Source: an uncultured Erythrobacter sp.
Lineage (GTDB): Bacteria; Pseudomonadota; Alphaproteobacteria; Sphingomonadales; Sphingomonadaceae
DNA length: 64,000 bases
Assembly (NCBI RefSeq): GCF_947499705.1
Contig: NZ_CANMPJ010000001.1
Coordinates: forward strand, 2,391,501-2,455,500
Direction: 5' to 3'
Every line of letters begins with the position of its first letter. Position 1 is the stretch's first letter. Below, piece after piece: positions 61,323 through 64,000 of this stretch. The notes below the pieces were generated by a model. That model saw only the letters and a list, made by a program, of their open reading frames with translations. It did not search any database and was not told where the DNA came from. The position numbers and the translations under genes are program-made.

Positions 61323-62159
61323 ATGACCGACACCCTTATCGCCGAAATCGAAGCCGCTTGGGAAACACGAGGTGAGATCACGCCGGGCAGCGAAGTTCGT
61401 CATGCCGTCAGCGACGCGCTGGCACTGCTCGACAATGGCGAAGCGCGCGTTGCCGAGCCCGATGGGAGCGGCGGTTGGCGTGTCAATCAGTGGCTGAAGA
61501 AAGCGGTGCTGCTGTCATTCCGGCTCAAAGACAACCGGGTGATGGAGAACGCATCGGGCGGCGCACCGGCTTTCGATAAGGTATCGACGAAATTTGCCGG
61601 ATGGGGTGATAATCGTTTCAGAGAAGCTGGCTTTCGCGTGGTGCCCGGTGCCGTGGTGAGGCGCGGCAGCTTTATCGGCAAAGACGCTGTGTTGATGCCG
61701 AGCTTCGTCAATATCGGCGCCTATGTCGGTGAGGGCACCATGGTCGACACTTGGGCAACTGTCGGCTCGTGCGCGCAGATTGGCAAAAACGTCCACATTT
61801 CGGGCGGTGCCGGGATCGGCGGCGTGCTCGAACCTTTGCAGGCGGAGCCGGTGATCATTGGCGATGGTGCGTTCATCGGAGCGCGCAGCGAAGTCGCCGA
61901 AGGCGTGCGCGTGGGCGAAGGCGCCGTGCTTTCGATGGGCGTTTACCTCGGAGCGTCGACCAAGATCGTCGATCGCGCGACAGGCGAAGTCCACATGGGC
62001 GAAGTGCCGCCCTACGCTGTGGTTGTGCCCGGATCGCTGCCGGGCAAGCCACTACCCGACGGGACACCTGGGCCGTCGCTCTATTGCGCAGTGATCGTGA
62101 AAACCGTCGATGCTCAAACGCGGTCCAAGACTGGCATTAACGACCTGCTGCGCGATTGA
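61323..62159 (+). CDS. dapD: 2,3,4,5-tetrahydropyridine-2,6-dicarboxylate N-succinyltransferase
   Basis: The start at 61323 follows CGGAGGA and gives 278 residues. The left-handed beta-helix of hexapeptide repeats is visible ([50 protein letters not shown]). The N-terminal helix block has [17 protein letters not shown]. The C-terminal [35 protein letters not shown] is standard for DapD. It works in lysine and diaminopimelate synthesis. Confidence 0.96.
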   Translation: MTDTLIAEIEAAWETRGEITPGSEVRHAVSDALALLDNGEARVAEPDGSGGWRVNQWLKKAVLLSFRLKDNRVMENASGGAPAFDKVSTKFAGWGDNRFREAGFRVVPGAVVRRGSFIGKDAVLMPSFVNIGAYVGEGTMVDTWATVGSCAQIGKNVHISGGAGIGGVLEPLQAEPVIIGDGAFIGARSEVAEGVRVGEGAVLSMGVYLGASTKIVDRATGEVHMGEVPPYAVVVPGSLPGKPLPDGTPGPSLYCAVIVKTVDAQTRSKTGINDLLRD

Positions 62160-62243
62160 TTGGGCAAGAGATTTCCCAATCCTTCTCGGAACGAGTACAC
62201 TGCCTTTCCGTTAGCATCCCATAGGGAAAACACCGGAGGGACT

Positions 62244-62396
62244 ATGACCGACCAAGACGAAGCCATTCACATCGAAGACGACGATGCACGCGCTGCGAGC
62301 ACGCCGGGCATTCTTCGCTATGTTCTCGGCATCAGCCTGTTCCTCGCGGTGATCGCGATGAGCCTAGTCTGGATTATTCCAGCGCTTTATGGCTGA
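62244..62396 (+). CDS. small single-span membrane protein
   Basis: The start at 62244 has CGGAGGG upstream and gives 50 residues: an acidic head (MTDQDEAIHIEDDDARAAS) and one hydrophobic segment (YVLGISLFLAVIAMSLVWII). It lies 84 bases after dapD on the same strand. The stop abuts the stop of the convergent dipeptidase. No family is known to me, but start signals are good. Confidence 0.65.
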   Translation: MTDQDEAIHIEDDDARAASTPGILRYVLGISLFLAVIAMSLVWIIPALYG

Positions 62397-63707
62397 TCAC
62401 TCTCCGTCGCCGGTTGGGATCAAAGACTCAATCGGCGGCTGACTGGTGACGCTAGCGGCGTATTGTTCGGCCTGACGCAGCACGCGAATTGCGTTGCGGC
62501 TGGAGATCAGTTCCAACTCGACTTGCGAGTAGCCACGCCGGGCGAGTTCTTCGAACAGCGCAGGATAGCCGCTGGTGTCTTCGAAACCGACGGGGCCAGT
62601 CGGCATACCATCGAAATCGGCGCCAATCCCGATGGATTCCACACCAGCATTCTCGCGAATATGATCGATGTGGTCGGCCATGTGGCTGACCATGGTTTGT
62701 GGTTCGGGGTTTTCAGCGTCCCAAGCATCCATCGCCGCCTTCACGACATCCGGCTGCCCTTGAAACAGCGATTTCTGCTTGGCCTCAAGCGCTTCCCGCT
62801 CGGCATACCACTGCCGGCGCTCGTCATTCAGGAAGCCGGGTAGCGCCACGACCATCACGATCCCGCCATTTTCGGGCAGGCGCTGGAGCACGCTGTCGGG
62901 TACATTGCGCGCATGGCCATTGATCGCGCGCGCGCCCGAGTGGCTGAAAATAACCGGAGCCTGCGCAACATCCAGCGTGTCCATCATGGCCGCTTCACTG
63001 ACATGGCTTAGGTCGACCAGCATGCCGATGCGGTTCATTTCGCGGATCACATCCTTGCCGAAATCGGTCAGACCATCGTGCTCGGGCGTATCGGTCGCGC
63101 TATCGGCCCAAGGTGTGTTCTTCGAATGCGTAATCGTCATGTAACGCGCGCCCAGTGCGTACATCTGGCGCAGCACCGCGAGGCTTGATCCGATCGAGTG
63201 GCCACCTTCCATACCGAGCAACGATGCGACCTCGCCATTCGCCATCGCGCGCTCAACCTCATCGGCGGTCTCGGCGTAGCGCAGGCTGCCCGGATAGCGC
63301 GCAATCAAGCGCTTCATCACGTCGATCTGCTCCACCGTCATCTGCACCGCCTCCGGCTCGCTAAGGCTGACGGGCACGTAGACCGACCAATATTGCGCGC
63401 CCACTTTCCCTTCGGCGAGGCGCGGAATGTCGGTATGCATCACGCGGCCTTCCGGATGGGTTTCGCCGGTACCGGTCGTGTCGAAGAAATCGAAGTCGTT
63501 AATCTGGTTGTCAAATCGCGCGCGCAGCTGGATCGGCACGTCGTTGTGGCCGTCGAATATGGGAGCCGCTTCAAGTGCTGCGGTCGCCGTGATCACCGCT
63601 GGGTCGGTCTCAACCACTGGGGCGATGTCTTCCTCCACGCTTTGCGCGGCTAACGGAGTGGCCAGACAGGCGGCGATGGCGACAAGCGAAGTGGCGAAAC
63701 GTTGCAT
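62397..63707 (-). CDS. exported membrane dipeptidase (peptidase M19, renal dipeptidase family)
   Basis: The start at 63707 gives 436 residues with a signal peptide (FATSLVAIAACLATPLAAQ). Metal ligands are in FDGHNDVP (His-x-Asp), GMEGGHSIG (Glu), and the two His of LVDLSHVSEAAM and VIFSHSGARAI. GIGADFDGM closes the active site. Enzymes of this family hydrolyse dipeptides, sometimes with D residues. The gene lies alone, divergent from the cupin gene by 44 bases. Confidence 0.93.
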   Translation of the reverse strand: MQRFATSLVAIAACLATPLAAQSVEEDIAPVVETDPAVITATAALEAAPIFDGHNDVPIQLRARFDNQINDFDFFDTTGTGETHPEGRVMHTDIPRLAEGKVGAQYWSVYVPVSLSEPEAVQMTVEQIDVMKRLIARYPGSLRYAETADEVERAMANGEVASLLGMEGGHSIGSSLAVLRQMYALGARYMTITHSKNTPWADSATDTPEHDGLTDFGKDVIREMNRIGMLVDLSHVSEAAMMDTLDVAQAPVIFSHSGARAINGHARNVPDSVLQRLPENGGIVMVVALPGFLNDERRQWYAEREALEAKQKSLFQGQPDVVKAAMDAWDAENPEPQTMVSHMADHIDHIRENAGVESIGIGADFDGMPTGPVGFEDTSGYPALFEELARRGYSQVELELISSRNAIRVLRQAEQYAASVTSQPPIESLIPTGDGE

Positions 63708-63751
63708 GATGATCGAAACTCCCAGTAGGGCGGCGACAAAGGGGATGTGTT

Positions 63752-64000
63752 GTGAAACAGACCGATAGCGCGCGCGCACTGATCGAACAATTGGAACTCG
63801 CACCTCATCCTGAAGGCGGATGGTATCGGGAGACGTGGCGCAGCGATGAAGAGGCGTCTGGCCGGGCGAAGGGTACCGCGATCCTGTTCTTGCTGACGTC
63901 AGATCAGCGATCGCACTGGCACCGGGTTGATGCGGATGAACTATGGTTCTGGCAGAGCGGCGATCCGCTCGATTTGTTGATTGCCGATGACGATGCCGGA
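63752..64000 (+). CDS. cupin_5 (DUF985) family protein, N-terminal part
   Basis: A GTG at 63752, 7 bases after AAAGGGG, opens a frame that runs off the window after 83 codons. The text ARALIEQLELAPHPEGGWYRETWRSDE, AILFLLTSDQRSHWHRVDADELWFWQSGDPLDLLI is typical of cupin_5 proteins, with the metal-type His of SHWHRVDADE. The function of the family is unsettled. An ATG at 63745 is not in frame with it. Confidence 0.82.
   Translation, partial: MKQTDSARALIEQLELAPHPEGGWYRETWRSDEEASGRAKGTAILFLLTSDQRSHWHRVDADELWFWQSGDPLDLLIADDDAG

Overview
The window looks like chromosome of a GC-rich marine alphaproteobacterium of the Sphingomonadales, most likely Erythrobacteraceae (Erythrobacter or a close relative). 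That placement is inference from the protein set (an SspB-like ClpXP adaptor, aerobic HemF, PdeM, DUF547 paralogs, tol-pal and his gene orders) and from several families of short palindromic intergenic repeats of the kind common in this group. No phage, insertion sequence or CRISPR array is visible.

Region 1 (1-13.7 kb) is a polysaccharide-degradation locus. It carries a GH78 alpha-L-rhamnosidase (cut by the left edge), four S1 sulfatases (three with C-x-P-S-R-type and one with C-G-A-S-R active-site signatures, all with lipoprotein signals), a GH106 alpha-L-rhamnosidase, and a GMC oxidoreductase with its Tat-exported small subunit. One sulfatase is fused to a C-terminal DUF1080 (3-keto-glycoside hydrolase type) domain. 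The likely substrate is a sulfated, rhamnose-rich algal polysaccharide of the ulvan type. Pairing a 3-dehydrogenase-like enzyme with a sulfatase-DUF1080 fusion suggests an oxidise-then-cleave route beside ordinary hydrolysis. A 16-bp motif recurs upstream of three of these genes at almost the same distance (51-53 nt) from the start codon.

Region 2 (13.9-26.5 kb) holds tRNA-Ser(GGA), an exported cyclophilin, DUF1905 and VOC proteins, the Rsh (p)ppGpp enzyme, hemF with a possible FNR-type box, pdeM, infC (probable ATA start), and three tandem DUF547 exported paralogs.

Region 3 (26.6-35.7 kb) holds a DASS carrier, a NUC1 endonuclease, a PLP-dependent sulfur amino acid enzyme preceded by a structured leader whose hairpin loop can pair with the Shine-Dalgarno, unknown envelope proteins, an atypical SDR, a serine hydrolase and a J-domain protein.

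Region 4 (35.7-46.1 kb) holds the tol-pal operon (ybgC-tolQRAB-pal) and a his operon (hisB-H-A-F-E plus HIT). Two small membrane proteins are translationally coupled inside the his operon, and hisF carries an in-frame palindromic repeat. sspB and gmk follow.

Region 5 (46.2-49.2 kb) is a lower-GC patch of proteins I do not recognise. Region 6 (49.3-58.7 kb) is a CoA-thioester catabolic cluster: three acyl-CoA dehydrogenases, two SDRs, a GPH-type transporter, a zinc alcohol dehydrogenase and an APH-type kinase, reminiscent of ACAD10/11 chemistry. The end (58.7-64 kb) holds a lipoprotein-like subtilase with a probable C-terminal beta-barrel, dapD, a 50-aa membrane protein, an M19 dipeptidase and the start of a cupin_5 protein.
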